The notes: a model not told the origin generated them from the letters alone. DNA of 64,000 nt from Candidatus Nitrosocosmicus arcticus (GCF_007826885.1 NZ_ML675587.1:60241-124240), one strand, 5' to 3'; shown: positions 8,985-18,622, counted from the stretch's first letter. Numbers and translations are program-made.

Positions 8985-10993
8985 TGATTAGAATGATTGT
9001 TGAGGATGTTATCAATGAAATTAACCGATCTCTTGAAGTGGTATTAACTTATTATAATTTAAATAGGTCCGAAGTCAATTTTGAAATCACTGAACCACAC
9101 GTGAAGGATTTTGGAGACTTTTCTACAAACATTTGCTTCTTGCTAGCTAAGAAATTAAAAAAGTCGCCAAATGAGATAGCTGATCATATTGTAAATACTA
9201 TTTTACCCACTAGTAGAATATTAATTAACAATAATGGCTTGATAGAGACAGTTTCATTCATAAATCCAGGTTTCATTAATTTTAAGATTAACAATAAGGT
9301 GTTTGTGAATGAATTCTTTAAAGAAGGTACAAATAATTCAAAATTTGATACGGAAAATAAAAACATTTCAAATTCGAATGAATTGATACTCATAGAACAT
9401 ACTAGTGTAAATCCCAATAAGGCCCTACACGTTGGTCATCTAAGAAATGCCATAATTGGGGATTGCTTGTATAGAATACTTAGAACAGCTGGAAAAGATG
9501 TCAGGGTGATAAATTACATTGACGATTCGGGAGTTCAAGTAGCCGATATTATTGTAGGATTCAGACATGCTGGATTCTCTACTAGAATAGATGGTCAAGA
9601 ATTGTCTAGGGAAAAAACAAAATTTGACCATTACTGTGGTAATGAAATTTACGTTAAAACTAACGAGCTTTACAAAAGCAGGCCTGATTTAGAAATAAAG
9701 AGAAAGACTATTCTGAAGGAATTAGAGGATCCTGAATCGGAGACTTCACACTTTACCAAGACCATAGTTGATAGAGTGCTAAAAGACCAACTTGAGACAT
9801 GTTGGAATTTGAGATGCCGTTATGATTTGTTATGTTTTGAGTCACAAATAGTCCAATCGAACCTTTGGAACTATATTTTTTCAATTCTAAGAGATAAAGG
9901 GATAATATATTATGAAAAAGTTGGAAAGAACTCAGATTGTTGGGTGTACAAGTCAACGAAAGAAGGAGATAAGGTATTAGTGCGAAGTGATTCGACTTTA
10001 ACTTATTTCGCCAAAGATATTCCATTTGCAGTCTGGAAATTGGGCTATCTGCGAAATCCCTTTGATTACGTCTTTTACGCCACTCAATGGGACTCTTCTA
10101 TTCTATATAGAACCAAGATTAAGGAAAAGCGAAGTGGAACAGTTGAATCCAGTTTTGATTTTGAGAAGGAATCACTTATTGACTTTAACAAAATAAGTAA
10201 AGTAATAACAATTATCGATTCAAGGCAAGAGAGGCTTCAAAACTTATTGGTCGAGATTTTAGGAAAATTAGGGATGGATTCATCAAAGTATAAATATCTA
10301 GGTTATGAGCCGGTCATATTAAGTCAGAGCTCTTTAGATAATCTCGGCATATCCGTAATGGGTAAGAATTCATTACATATGTCTGGAAGGAAAGGGATTT
10401 ACATTGAGGCAGATATTGCCTTGAGCAATCTTGAAGAAAGATCAAGGGTAGAAACAAGAAACAGGAATCCAGAACTCTCAGAGGAAGAAATAGCATTTAT
10501 ATCTAAAGAGATATCCATCTCAGCAGTTAGATATTTTTTCATAAAATTTGATTTTGGAAAAATGATAACTTTTGATATTAAAGAGTCTCTGAGCCTTGAA
10601 GGAGATACTGCATCCTATATCCAATATGCATATGCCCGAGGGAAGCGAGTAGAAGATAAAATTATTGAGGCAAGTTTCTTGAAAATACAAAATAACGTTG
10701 AAAACAAAGTTGAGATTACGGATTTTTCTTCTACTGAAATCGAATTGATTAAACACATATGCAGATATGATATTGAACTAAGACAGGCGGCTAATAGTAT
10801 AGATCCAAAGGTGCTTTCAAAATATCTTTTCCATCTTGCTACGCTGTTTAATAATTTTTATGAAAAATCACCGATTTTAAAGGAGAAAAATGTGATTCTG
10901 GCAACTTACAGGGCATTGATATTGAATAATACCCTGCAAATTCTTAAGCGCTGCATGAGTATCATAGGAATAACTCCTTTGAAGAGAATGTGA
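8984..10993 (+). CDS. argS: Arginyl-tRNA synthetase
   Basis: Class I aminoacyl-tRNA synthetase that charges tRNA-Arg. The N-terminal Add-1 domain is followed by the HIGH-type motif in NPNKALHVGHLRNAI (about residues 144-158). The KMSK equivalent is HMSGRKG, and the C-terminal DALR anticodon-binding domain ends with LKRCMSIIGITPL. Its length of 669 residues is at the long end for the family. The GTG start overlaps the preceding gene's stop; an ATG three codons in is an alternative. Confidence 0.95.
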   Translation: MIRMIVEDVINEINRSLEVVLTYYNLNRSEVNFEITEPHVKDFGDFSTNICFLLAKKLKKSPNEIADHIVNTILPTSRILINNNGLIETVSFINPGFINFKINNKVFVNEFFKEGTNNSKFDTENKNISNSNELILIEHTSVNPNKALHVGHLRNAIIGDCLYRILRTAGKDVRVINYIDDSGVQVADIIVGFRHAGFSTRIDGQELSREKTKFDHYCGNEIYVKTNELYKSRPDLEIKRKTILKELEDPESETSHFTKTIVDRVLKDQLETCWNLRCRYDLLCFESQIVQSNLWNYIFSILRDKGIIYYEKVGKNSDCWVYKSTKEGDKVLVRSDSTLTYFAKDIPFAVWKLGYLRNPFDYVFYATQWDSSILYRTKIKEKRSGTVESSFDFEKESLIDFNKISKVITIIDSRQERLQNLLVEILGKLGMDSSKYKYLGYEPVILSQSSLDNLGISVMGKNSLHMSGRKGIYIEADIALSNLEERSRVETRNRNPELSEEEIAFISKEISISAVRYFFIKFDFGKMITFDIKESLSLEGDTASYIQYAYARGKRVEDKIIEASFLKIQNNVENKVEITDFSSTEIELIKHICRYDIELRQAANSIDPKVLSKYLFHLATLFNNFYEKSPILKEKNVILATYRALILNNTLQILKRCMSIIGITPLKRM

Positions 10994-11046
10994 TCGGATA
11001 ACAAGTAAAAAGATTAATAACTCTCAGAAAATCATTTTCTTATGGT

Positions 11047-11673
11047 TTGATAGATCTTTTCAATTGGTCTGAAAAGTTGGTATTACAGTTTCCAGGTTTG
11101 ACGCCCCATTATACTCAACATCCAATTTTTCCTGATATGTTCACATCTGCCATCGTTGCTGCGATAATTGCTATTGGTTTAAATTTAGCAATGGCTCTTT
11201 TGAGAAGAAAGACAACCAATATAGAAAAAATGAAAACTGTGATGAAGGAAACCGGAGAATGGAGAAAAAAATACACTGAAGCCATTAAGAAAAGAGATAA
11301 GCAGTTAATTGAGGAACTAAAAAAGAAACAATCTCAAATGCAAAAGATGAGCATGGAGATGCAGCAGCAACAGATGAGACCTATGATGCTATATATGATA
11401 CCATCTTTTATGCTATGGATATTTGTTTTTCCAGCGATATTCGGCCAAACGGTGGCTCTTTCACCCCTCGAAATACCATACTTAACCTGTTCTGCTGATA
11501 ATGTTAAAAATGATACACCTGTTCAAACCACGAATAGCACAAGCACTGAATTGAAACAAGGACCATGTAAAGTCCCCGGTCAGGTATTTCTCTGGGGTTG
11601 GTTCCTGTTAGTTAACTTTGCCTTCAGCGGAATAATAGCAAAGGTTACCAATACAAGCATCCCCACATTCTAG
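11047..11673 (+). CDS. EMC3/TMCO1/YidC-superfamily membrane insertase (DUF106)
   Basis: Archaeal relative of the EMC3 and TMCO1 insertases, expected to insert membrane proteins. TM1 lies at about residues 35-52. A positively charged coiled coil follows (about 58-110, rich in Lys, Glu, Gln and Met), then TM2 (about 113-132). An external loop with two cysteines and an Asn/Thr-rich stretch (about 140-175) precedes TM3. The coiled coil between TM1 and TM2 is the family hallmark. It stands alone, about 50 bp after argS. Confidence 0.82.
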   Translation: MIDLFNWSEKLVLQFPGLTPHYTQHPIFPDMFTSAIVAAIIAIGLNLAMALLRRKTTNIEKMKTVMKETGEWRKKYTEAIKKRDKQLIEELKKKQSQMQKMSMEMQQQQMRPMMLYMIPSFMLWIFVFPAIFGQTVALSPLEIPYLTCSADNVKNDTPVQTTNSTSTELKQGPCKVPGQVFLWGWFLLVNFAFSGIIAKVTNTSIPTF

Positions 11674-11752
11674 TTTGAGCTACTTTCAGGGTGTTAGCAT
11701 CATCTTATTTAAAAATAAATATATTTATTCTTGATAAGTATTATTAATCATA

Positions 11753-12862
11753 ATGGAAAAGATTTTTGGGAAGAAACTTTTATCAGAAAAGAAGGGCGAT
11801 AATTCTTCCCGTACTGCTAGCGGTTATAAAATAACTCAGGATGACATCAAAAAAGTCAATCTATACAACAAAGGGGTAAACAAGATGTCGGAGGAAAAAT
11901 TTGAAGACGCTATTAGATGTTTTGATCTTTCCCTTAGGATAGATCCTTTTTTCGTGGACGCCTTAATAAAGAAGGGTTATTCACATTTCCTTTTAAAACA
12001 GTATAGTGTTGCGATCACCATTTTTGATCAGGTATTAGAGATAGATATCAACAATCCTGAAGTTTGGAACTTGAAGGGCCTAGTTTTTTACAAATCAAAA
12101 AATTACGAAAAGGCTATAGAGTGTTGCGAAAAGGCTATAGATTTCAATCCTAACAACTCCATGGCCTGGTATAATTACGCCTGTTACCTGACATTGGATG
12201 GAAGGTCAACCAAAGGCATGGAAGCTTTAAAAAAATCTATTGAGCTTGATATTGCTAATGCAAAAAAAGCAGTAAAGGACAGAGATTTTACTAATGCCAG
12301 AATGGAAGAAGATTATAAAAGAATTATCGAGGTTGTAATACTTGAATCCATTAGACAGGGAAATGATTATTTGGGGAAGATAGTATGGATTACAGGATTA
12401 GATCGGGAGGAAATTCAAGATGCTACAACCAGATTAGCCAATAAGGGTTTACTAATTAAGAACGTCAAGAAAACATTTACCGGGAAAGATGAACAATATG
12501 AGCTCACTAAAGAGTTGATATCAAAGATCGGGGTTGAAAAACGAAACTCACAATCAAGACGTCATGAAGGCAAAAAAGAGGTATTCTTTTCTACTCAACA
12601 ATTAAAAGATATAAGTGCAATCTTGTATGAATCTTCAGAATCTTCCGAGAGAGGTGACTTGAATTCATTATTACAAAATATTGATAAATTATTAAACCCG
12701 ATCTTACATGGCACTTTGATTCTAGATAACTTTTTTGAAGAACATAGAGAGTTACGATTGTTTAACAGCAGATTACGAGAACGAGGTCAGGAATACCTGA
12801 ATTCTAATAAAGAGGAGATTTCAAAATTCATGCTGGATATGGATAAAAAAATAAGAGGCTAG
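11753..12862 (+). CDS. TPR-repeat protein with winged-helix-like C-terminal part
   Basis: Residues about 35-170 form at least four tetratricopeptide repeats (YNKGVNKMSEEKFEDAIRCF, ALIKKGYSHFLLKQY, VWNLKGLVFYKSKNY, AWYNYACYLTLDGR). The segment around 190-260 resembles a winged helix (GNDYLGKIVWITGLDREEI, ATTRLANKGLLI). The C-terminal 100 residues are helical. TPR arrays bind proteins, and the winged helix could bind DNA or mediate pairing, so a regulatory or assembly role is plausible. A TATA-like ATTTAAAAATAAATAT run lies 40-55 bases upstream. Confidence 0.75.
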   Translation: MEKIFGKKLLSEKKGDNSSRTASGYKITQDDIKKVNLYNKGVNKMSEEKFEDAIRCFDLSLRIDPFFVDALIKKGYSHFLLKQYSVAITIFDQVLEIDINNPEVWNLKGLVFYKSKNYEKAIECCEKAIDFNPNNSMAWYNYACYLTLDGRSTKGMEALKKSIELDIANAKKAVKDRDFTNARMEEDYKRIIEVVILESIRQGNDYLGKIVWITGLDREEIQDATTRLANKGLLIKNVKKTFTGKDEQYELTKELISKIGVEKRNSQSRRHEGKKEVFFSTQQLKDISAILYESSESSERGDLNSLLQNIDKLLNPILHGTLILDNFFEEHRELRLFNSRLRERGQEYLNSNKEEISKFMLDMDKKIRG

Positions 12863-12869
12863 ATCATCC

Positions 12870-13496
12870 TTAAATTTGAACAACCCTGTTATCGACAATT
12901 GAGATTTGTTTTAGAGTAAACAACTTTACGGCCCTGACATAGATTTCATGCTCTTTGAGAAGTATTCGCTCGGATAGTGACGATTCATCATCGTTGTCAT
13001 ATACTGGAACAGGATACTGCAAGATTATCGGTCCACTGTCCACACCATTATCTACAAAATGAACAGTGCAGCCAGAAATCTTTACTCCAGCCAACAATGC
13101 CTGTTTTTGTGCATTTAGACCTTTAAATGATGGAAGTAATGACGGATGCACATTCATTATCCTGTTTTTATATAATTCCACAAACGATGGACTTAAAATT
13201 TTCATGAATCCAGCAAGACAAACTAGTCCGTTAAGGTGATCAATGTCATTATTTTTCAATTCAAAATTTAGCCTGCTTTCAAATGACTCATCTTTTCTGT
13301 CCGATAATATAGTAGCAGTCTTAACCCCATATTCTTTTTCAGCAATTTTCAAACCCCAGGCATCTTGTTTATTGGAAATAACTAATATTTTACCAATTCC
13401 GTATACGTCTCCTCTCCTAATTGAGTCAAGGATAGCTTTCATATTGCTTCCACGTCCAGATATCATTATAGCTAAATTTATCAATTCAACAAACAT
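12870..13496 (-). CDS. purN: Phosphoribosylglycinamide formyltransferase (PurN)
   Basis: Transfers a formyl group from 10-formyl-tetrahydrofolate to GAR, the third step of purine synthesis. The N-terminal phosphate-binding motif is ISGRGSNMKAIL. The catalytic region NVHPSLLPSFKGLNAQKQAL includes the active-site His, and VDNGVDSGPII carries the catalytic Asp. Length is 208 residues, normal for PurN. It converges with the TPR gene (7 bp). Other purine genes in the window (purS, purC) are unlinked to it. Confidence 0.93.
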   Translation of the reverse strand: MFVELINLAIMISGRGSNMKAILDSIRRGDVYGIGKILVISNKQDAWGLKIAEKEYGVKTATILSDRKDESFESRLNFELKNNDIDHLNGLVCLAGFMKILSPSFVELYKNRIMNVHPSLLPSFKGLNAQKQALLAGVKISGCTVHFVDNGVDSGPIILQYPVPVYDNDDESSLSERILLKEHEIYVRAVKLFTLKQISIVDNRVVQI

Positions 13497-13711
13497 TTAG
13501 TATTAAAACTGGCAATTTATTAATTGATTGATAGTATTGTAAAAAATCACATATCCATAGTTAATGTACGATTTCTCTATAATCAAAAATAGACTAACTT
13601 ATGCAAAGTTTTTACGTAGACCATCTGTTGGCATATACATCAATTCTATGCGATATCCAACAGGAAAATTCGGTGGATTTTTTTACCTTCGGATTGAATT
13701 TATCAGTCACA

Positions 13712-14494
13712 TTAACCCAAACCATCATAAATCAATTTAAGTGATACAATTAGTAATATGATGCTGAATATTTTTAGCAATAAATGAGATTTCATCTTAC
13801 CGGTTAGCATACTACCTACGGTACCCCCAATTATGGAACCTACTGATAAAATGAATCCCATATAGTAGTCCGGTTTTCCGTCAATGATGAACAAAGTTAA
13901 CCCTGAAAGGGATGTAAATATGAGGGCGAACTGGGATGTAGCTGAAGCTGTTTTCATGTTAAACCCTAAAAGAATAATCAGACACGGGACGAAAATGATA
14001 CCACCTCCAATACCAAAACTACTCGACAAAGTACCGGCCAGCAATGAAAAGATAACTAAGATCAATAATCTTGAAAAATCCAAATAATTATTCGTGTGCG
14101 AGAGATCCTGTCGTCTTTTCTCTTGACCTAGTATTTTTGATCGAAATAATAAGTATAAAGAGGTAGCTATTAAAATGAGCGCAAAATAGAATCTAAATTC
14201 ATTTAAAGTAATGTAATTAGAAATGTAAACACCGATGAAAGTTCCAGGAATAGAGGAGAACGCCAGGATCAATCCGATCCTTTTTTCGGTCAATCCTTTT
14301 CTAATATACTGATATGAAGAAGACATACTGGTAAAAAAAACTGCAATAAGGCTTGTTGAAGAAATTTGCGATGGGATATAATTGAGATAACTAAGATACG
14401 GGGCATTTATTATACCACCTCCTATACCGACCATTGAACCAATTAGACCGGCCGCTATAGAAACCACAAAAGCAATTAGAACATCAGTGATCAT
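13712..14494 (-). CDS. TauE/SafE-family membrane transporter (TSUP)
   Basis: A polytopic membrane protein of 260 residues with about seven or eight predicted helices. It shows the internal duplication of the TauE/SafE family: glycine-rich signatures SMVGIGGGIINAPYL (about residues 20-34) and SFGIGGGIIFVPCL (about 160-173). Members export sulfite, sulfoacetate or related organic anions; the substrate cannot be read here. It is followed upstream by a small membrane gene in the same direction. Confidence 0.88.
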   Translation of the reverse strand: MITDVLIAFVVSIAAGLIGSMVGIGGGIINAPYLSYLNYIPSQISSTSLIAVFFTSMSSSYQYIRKGLTEKRIGLILAFSSIPGTFIGVYISNYITLNEFRFYFALILIATSLYLLFRSKILGQEKRRQDLSHTNNYLDFSRLLILVIFSLLAGTLSSSFGIGGGIIFVPCLIILLGFNMKTASATSQFALIFTSLSGLTLFIIDGKPDYYMGFILSVGSIIGGTVGSMLTGKMKSHLLLKIFSIILLIVSLKLIYDGLG

Positions 14495-14544
14495 ATATAT
14501 ACAGGTTATAACTAAGTCTCGGCTATTTAATGAGGATCATGTTA

Positions 14545-14769
14545 TCAGAACTCTTTCGAGGACTTGTTAGCCCAATAGAGCACTGCTATGGTGCTCAACC
14601 CTGACCCAATTATTCCTGCGATAAGGGCTTCAAAGAAATATTTAGAAAACAAATTGGGTATAAAAGAATTAAAAAAATTCGTTATTGACGGTAAAATTGA
14701 ATAAATGGAAATTCCTCCAATAAAGCCCAATATCCAAAATATTATAACCAAGATTAACTTATTCATCAA
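14545..14769 (-). CDS. Small membrane protein, 74 aa
   Basis: Two predicted helices (about residues 3-24 and 46-66) joined by a Phe/Pro-rich loop. No conserved motif is recognised. It lies 50 bp upstream of the TauE-like gene on the same strand, so it may be co-transcribed, but a functional link is only positional. Start ATG at 14769 with a second ATG following. Confidence 0.55.
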   Translation of the reverse strand: MMNKLILVIIFWILGFIGGISIYSILPSITNFFNSFIPNLFSKYFFEALIAGIIGSGLSTIAVLYWANKSSKEF

Positions 14770-15230
14770 TTAGTCCCATTTGCAAACATAGAACTATTGA
14801 TTAGATTCATATTAAAATTTTTCACCCCTTGGTATGACTCTGTTCACTTAATGGTTAGTTCTTTCTTGTGATAATTTACAATAGATTTATCAACTAAATA
14901 ATCTGATTAGGGATGAGGTCCGCAATCACGTCTGAGTTTTGCGAGTTAATGGATCTCGTGTGACATGAAAGTGGTTAAGATATATTATTATTTATAATTT
15001 TTATTAATATTTGGATAAATAGGCGTAAATTATGGTCATTAACACATCCGTTTTAGAAATATCTGTTCCACTGCTAATAGGAAAAATCTAATAAAGGTTA
15101 ATTAGACGTTCCGTGATTGCCAACTTCATTCATATCATATTTTAGGCTAACGGATACTAATGTTATAAAAGCAAATCATAATATGTGCAGATATATTTGG
15201 TGATTAGTTCAAAAACGGTATCTTGTTGTG
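14770..15230. other. Gene-poor AT-rich stretch
   Basis: About 460 bases with no open frame that I can support. It contains AT-rich tracts (near 14970-15020) and no clear repeat. It leads into the dyad, TATA box and hairpins described next. Confidence 0.5.
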
Positions 15231-15247
15231 TCGATTTTGTAAATCGA
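15231..15247. promoter_or_regulatory. Perfect 7-bp dyad, possible operator
   Basis: Arms TCGATTT and AAATCGA separated by TGT. It lies 16 bp upstream of a TATA-like box at 15263-15270, a position where archaeal activators or repressors bind. Confidence 0.35.
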
Positions 15248-15291
15248 TAGAATAAAAGGAACTTATAAAACCCTCTACAATTAATCTATCA

Positions 15292-15410
15292 ATCAGCCGA
15301 TTTAAAAAAAGGCTTGTGTTCCGCCTATTCAGGCGCCTTGGTTAAGTTATTTCAATCCCGCGTATGGTCGTACGAATATTGATCGTGCTTGTTTAACCAG
15401 AATTTTTTTT
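15292..15410 (+). ncRNA. Candidate structured small RNA with TATA box and T-tract
   Basis: A TATA-like TTATAAAA at 15263-15270 predicts a start near 15290-15295. Downstream is a perfect hairpin CGCCT/AGGCG with an ATTC loop (15322-15335). A nested stem follows: TGGTTAA (15339-15345) pairs with TTAACCA (15393-15399), enclosing TCAAT/ATTGA and CGTA/TACG. The structure is followed at once by eight T residues (15403-15410), as in archaeal termination sites. The region is locally GC-richer than its surroundings. No known RNA family is recognised; boundaries are inferred. Confidence 0.4.
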
Positions 15411-15679
15411 ATTTCCATCATTCACCCACTGCTTTTCCAGATGTTCTGTTTCATAGAGAAAGGTGGCAGGGTCTCTCACTGCTTGTCACGATAGTTGATA
15501 TTGTACCTACTAGGCATCCATTACTTTTTTTTCTTTTCTATCGGGTCGATCCAGAATACGTGGAAATAGAATCTGTAATAATGCATAATATTTTGATATG
15601 GTCGATTAAATCCACCCTGTTTGACCTATGGTATATATATGAGCCAATACAGGAACATCTTCTCGATATTATCATCACA

Positions 15680-15931
15680 TCATTTTATTGATTTAACCTC
15701 ATACCTTAATTCTCTATATCTCTCGTATCTTCTTTTAACCATTAATCTGCTGTTGTACATCCGCTGACACACCGCCGGTTTTACAATCATAGACTCAAAA
15801 ACACGCTTAGGATGCCCATACTTTCGGTGACTACTGAACACAGGATTGATGCGTTGGAGGAGAGGTATCATGACCATATTTTTTGCGGCCCTTGGCCCCT
15901 TCGCATTTTCTTTTACTGGAGACCAGACCAT
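15680..15931 (-). pseudogene. Possible transposase C-terminal fragment
   Basis: An 83-codon frame that is very basic and rich in Arg/Tyr (CQRMYNSRLMVKRRYERYRE). Its base composition and lack of upstream coding make it look like the tail of a longer protein, plausibly a DDE transposase, rather than a stand-alone gene. No catalytic residue is visible. The plus-strand frame at 15389-15691 overlaps the region and does not look like protein. Confidence 0.3.
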
Positions 15932-16001
15932 TGGTGTTAAGTTATCATATAAATAAAGCTATTAATATGAAATAAGTAAAATTTAATCTGTGTGATTCAA
16001 A

Positions 16002-16295
16002 TTGACAGTTACAAAGAAAGAATTAAAACAAAAAGAAAATATAGAGAGATTAAATAACGCGATATCTACATTAGATTCTCTAATAAAAAACGTCAACATC
16101 CAAAGAAATATTAGAAATATGATAAGGGAAGTCTTGGCCATTCTTAAGGATGAGAAAGGAGGAAGTATATCAGTACGAGCTGCAAATGCCATTAGTATGT
16201 TAGACGGGGTCACCCAAAATCCTCAAATGCAGTCACATATCAGGACAAGCTTATGGCAAGTTGTATCAGCGTTAGAGAGTATAAGAGAGCAATAG
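16002..16295 (+). CDS. UPF0147 family protein
   Basis: A 97-residue all-helical protein matching the archaeal UPF0147 family, with the conserved segments IRNMIREVLAILKDE and VRAANAISMLDGVTQNP. Function is unknown; it is widespread in archaea. The start is TTG at 16002 (TTGACAGTTAC). It stands alone and faces the 45-residue CxxC gene. Confidence 0.88.
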   Translation: MTVTKKELKQKENIERLNNAISTLDSLIKNVNIQRNIRNMIREVLAILKDEKGGSISVRAANAISMLDGVTQNPQMQSHIRTSLWQVVSALESIREQ

Positions 16296-16308
16296 CTCTT
16301 ATAGATTT

Positions 16309-16446
16309 TTATGTACCCGGCTTGCCTGGTTTAGGTGGTGGTGGTAACTTTTCTAATTTATGGTTAGGATTTGCTAAATAATGTCGTGATGCACCCTCTC
16401 CGCTCAACACAATATTACAATTAATACATCTATATCTTATGGCCAA
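16309..16446 (-). CDS. 45-aa CxxC protein with Pro/Lys/Gly tail
   Basis: A short frame starting at TTG (16446) and ending in TAA (16309-16311). The N terminus is MAIRYRCINCNIVL, with one CxxC pair, then SGEGASRHYLANPNHK, and the tail is LPPPPKPGKPGT. An upstream in-frame stop lies three codons before the TTG, fixing the start. Amino-acid use is clearly protein-like. The single CxxC could join another subunit to make a zinc site. It is 49 bp downstream of fttA on the same strand, so they may share a transcript. Function unknown. Confidence 0.6.
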   Translation of the reverse strand: MAIRYRCINCNIVLSGEGASRHYLANPNHKLEKLPPPPKPGKPGT

Positions 16447-16495
16447 ATCAGTTCAACATTAAGAACATCATACATATGAAAAAACCTATCGAATT

Positions 16496-18622
16496 TTACC
16501 TTAATTTTATGATTTCTCTATTATCAGGGACGCTCGACCTTATTTTCATCCGAGAGTAAATTACACTCGCAATATTCTCTGATTTAGATTTTTCCCCATG
16601 ATTAACCAGTACCCTTTTGGGTCTCACTTTTGAAACAAAGTTTAAAATTTGATTAAAATCACTGTGACCACTAAAACCGTCAATCTTTTGTTTTGAGCAT
16701 CTGACTGGGATTACCTTAACCTTCCCATTCTTATCTATCATGCTAGCTTCAGATATGGTCCCGTCCAAAACCCTACGACCCAGCGTGCCGTTAATTTGAT
16801 AAGATACGAATATAATTTTGTTTTGAGGGTTAGGAGAAATTTGCTTGAAATATTCAACCGATGGACCTCCTTCTAACATTCCCGAGGTTGCCATGATAAT
16901 GGAAGGAGAATCATCGTTAAAGACTTCTTCCCTTTTACCAATTCCGTTTATGACCGTAAAATAAGAAGATAAAAACGGATTAGTACCTTCGGATACAGAT
17001 TTTCTCACTTCATACCCTAGATAATGTGCATAAGACATATGGATGGCACTTGCCTCTGATATCATTCCTTCAATAAATATCGGAGATTCCACCAATCGAC
17101 CTTCCCGCATCTCTTTATCCAAGACCAACATTATTTCCTGGGCTCTACCTACAGCAGGAACAGGTATTAGCACCTTTCCACCATGTTTTAAAGTGTGATT
17201 GATACTCTCCGTAAATGTATTATAAACAACATATTGATCGGGCATTATGTCTGAGCTTGCACCATACGTGCTTTCAGTTATAATAGTCTCAACACGTGGA
17301 TAATTAGCCAAAGCTCCATCTAGTAACTGTGTTTTAGCGTATTTGTAATCTCCCGTATAAAGGATGTTATGAGCCCCAGAAATATTAATGTGAATAGTAG
17401 CACTACCCATAATGTGCCCAGCGTTATTTAGGGTTATTGTAATATCAGGCGATATATCAGTTGGTTTACCATAAGGAAGGGGAATACAATGTTTGATCAC
17501 CTCGTTGATATCCCTGATCTCATAAGGCAGGTATGACCCATTGCTCTGTGCAATCTTTACCGAATCCATTTGCAATAGAGTCATCAAAGGTAAAGTGGGT
17601 TCTGTACAGTAAATCGGACCTTGGTATCCGTACTTGAATATTGCAGGCAAGAACCCTTGATGATCTATGTGGGCATGACTTATTACTACTGCATCTAGTT
17701 CATCTAAGTTAAAATTAAACCAATCGAGTCTAGGATAAGCATTATAGTTTATATTCTCTCCAGGATTAATGCCGCAATCAAGCATTATTTTACTCTCTGG
17801 GGTCACGACGATAAAACACGACCGTCCTACTTGCTTGACTCCTCCTAAACAGTAAATCGCTACCTCTTTGAGATTACTGTAATGATATACTGCTCCATCA
17901 TCAACAGTTTTTTTTGATAAATATCTGTCATTTTTGGCTTGATTCTTATCCGTTAATCCCCTTTCATCATTTGAATCACCATCATATAGTAATGAAGTCG
18001 ATAACAAAGGGGGTCTAAAAATTCTTTTTCCTAAACTTTGATAAAACGCAATGCGTTCTTTGGATGAGTTTTTTAGTATTGAATGTATATTTTTTATGCT
18101 ATTAGAAGGGATATGAGGCGATCGTCTTGTATGTGCAATCCACCCTGTTTCTTTTGCAATTTGTAAAAATATTTCGGGAGTTATCCCCTCGGGATGGTTT
18201 ACTTCTAGAATGACCTCGCCTGTAGCTTCATCACAAAATATTACAGTTATCACGATTTCCTTTGGCAATATTTTATTAATGGCATTACGAGCATCATCCT
18301 CTGAAAGCCTTATAGATGGATCAGTTCTAATTATGAATCTTTTCTTCATCGATTTTGAGAGGGCTGACAGATGAAGGGTTAGTTCTGTCAAAGCGAATAA
18401 AGGATCCTTGGTATATAGTGCAATATTGGCTGCTTCACATCGGACCATCGTTATTTGAGCTTCTTTTGGGATGGATTGCATGACCTGAGAATCCAACCTT
18501 TCTTCAAAATTCAAGTTAGCTGATAATAGTGAACTTTTATCGCCTTTTGTTACACTATTTGATTCCTTTAACGGTATGGCTCTTTCACGTAAAGTGATTT
18601 TGTCAGTTTTCTCATGGGTCAA
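16496..18622 (-). CDS. fttA: aCPSF1/FttA, KH-domain beta-CASP ribonuclease and transcription termination factor
   Basis: Archaeal CPSF73 homologue that cleaves nascent RNA and terminates transcription. N-terminal tandem KH domains (about residues 45-190) precede the metallo-beta-lactamase domain with SHAHIDHQGF (about 315) and TGDYKY (about 423). The beta-CASP domain follows, with GHSDFNQ near the C terminus. At 708 residues it exceeds the usual 630-650: there is an extra 45-residue N-terminal segment and a hydrophilic insert around 205-245. A later start would remove much of the extension. Confidence 0.93.
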   Translation of the reverse strand: MTHEKTDKITLRERAIPLKESNSVTKGDKSSLLSANLNFEERLDSQVMQSIPKEAQITMVRCEAANIALYTKDPLFALTELTLHLSALSKSMKKRFIIRTDPSIRLSEDDARNAINKILPKEIVITVIFCDEATGEVILEVNHPEGITPEIFLQIAKETGWIAHTRRSPHIPSNSIKNIHSILKNSSKERIAFYQSLGKRIFRPPLLSTSLLYDGDSNDERGLTDKNQAKNDRYLSKKTVDDGAVYHYSNLKEVAIYCLGGVKQVGRSCFIVVTPESKIMLDCGINPGENINYNAYPRLDWFNFNLDELDAVVISHAHIDHQGFLPAIFKYGYQGPIYCTEPTLPLMTLLQMDSVKIAQSNGSYLPYEIRDINEVIKHCIPLPYGKPTDISPDITITLNNAGHIMGSATIHINISGAHNILYTGDYKYAKTQLLDGALANYPRVETIITESTYGASSDIMPDQYVVYNTFTESINHTLKHGGKVLIPVPAVGRAQEIMLVLDKEMREGRLVESPIFIEGMISEASAIHMSYAHYLGYEVRKSVSEGTNPFLSSYFTVINGIGKREEVFNDDSPSIIMATSGMLEGGPSVEYFKQISPNPQNKIIFVSYQINGTLGRRVLDGTISEASMIDKNGKVKVIPVRCSKQKIDGFSGHSDFNQILNFVSKVRPKRVLVNHGEKSKSENIASVIYSRMKIRSSVPDNREIIKLR

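Noticed and set aside
13600..13743. 47-residue plus-strand frame across the TauE gene end
   Set aside because: Overlaps a well-supported gene and has no family signal or promoter.
14905..14985. Possible C/D box sRNA
   Set aside because: Boxes match only loosely (GGATGAG and CTGAG) and the required spacing and target are not evident.
15389..15691. 100-codon plus-strand frame
   Set aside because: Rich in Phe, Leu and His, with overlap with the RNA candidate's T-tract and a minus-strand fragment; no motif.
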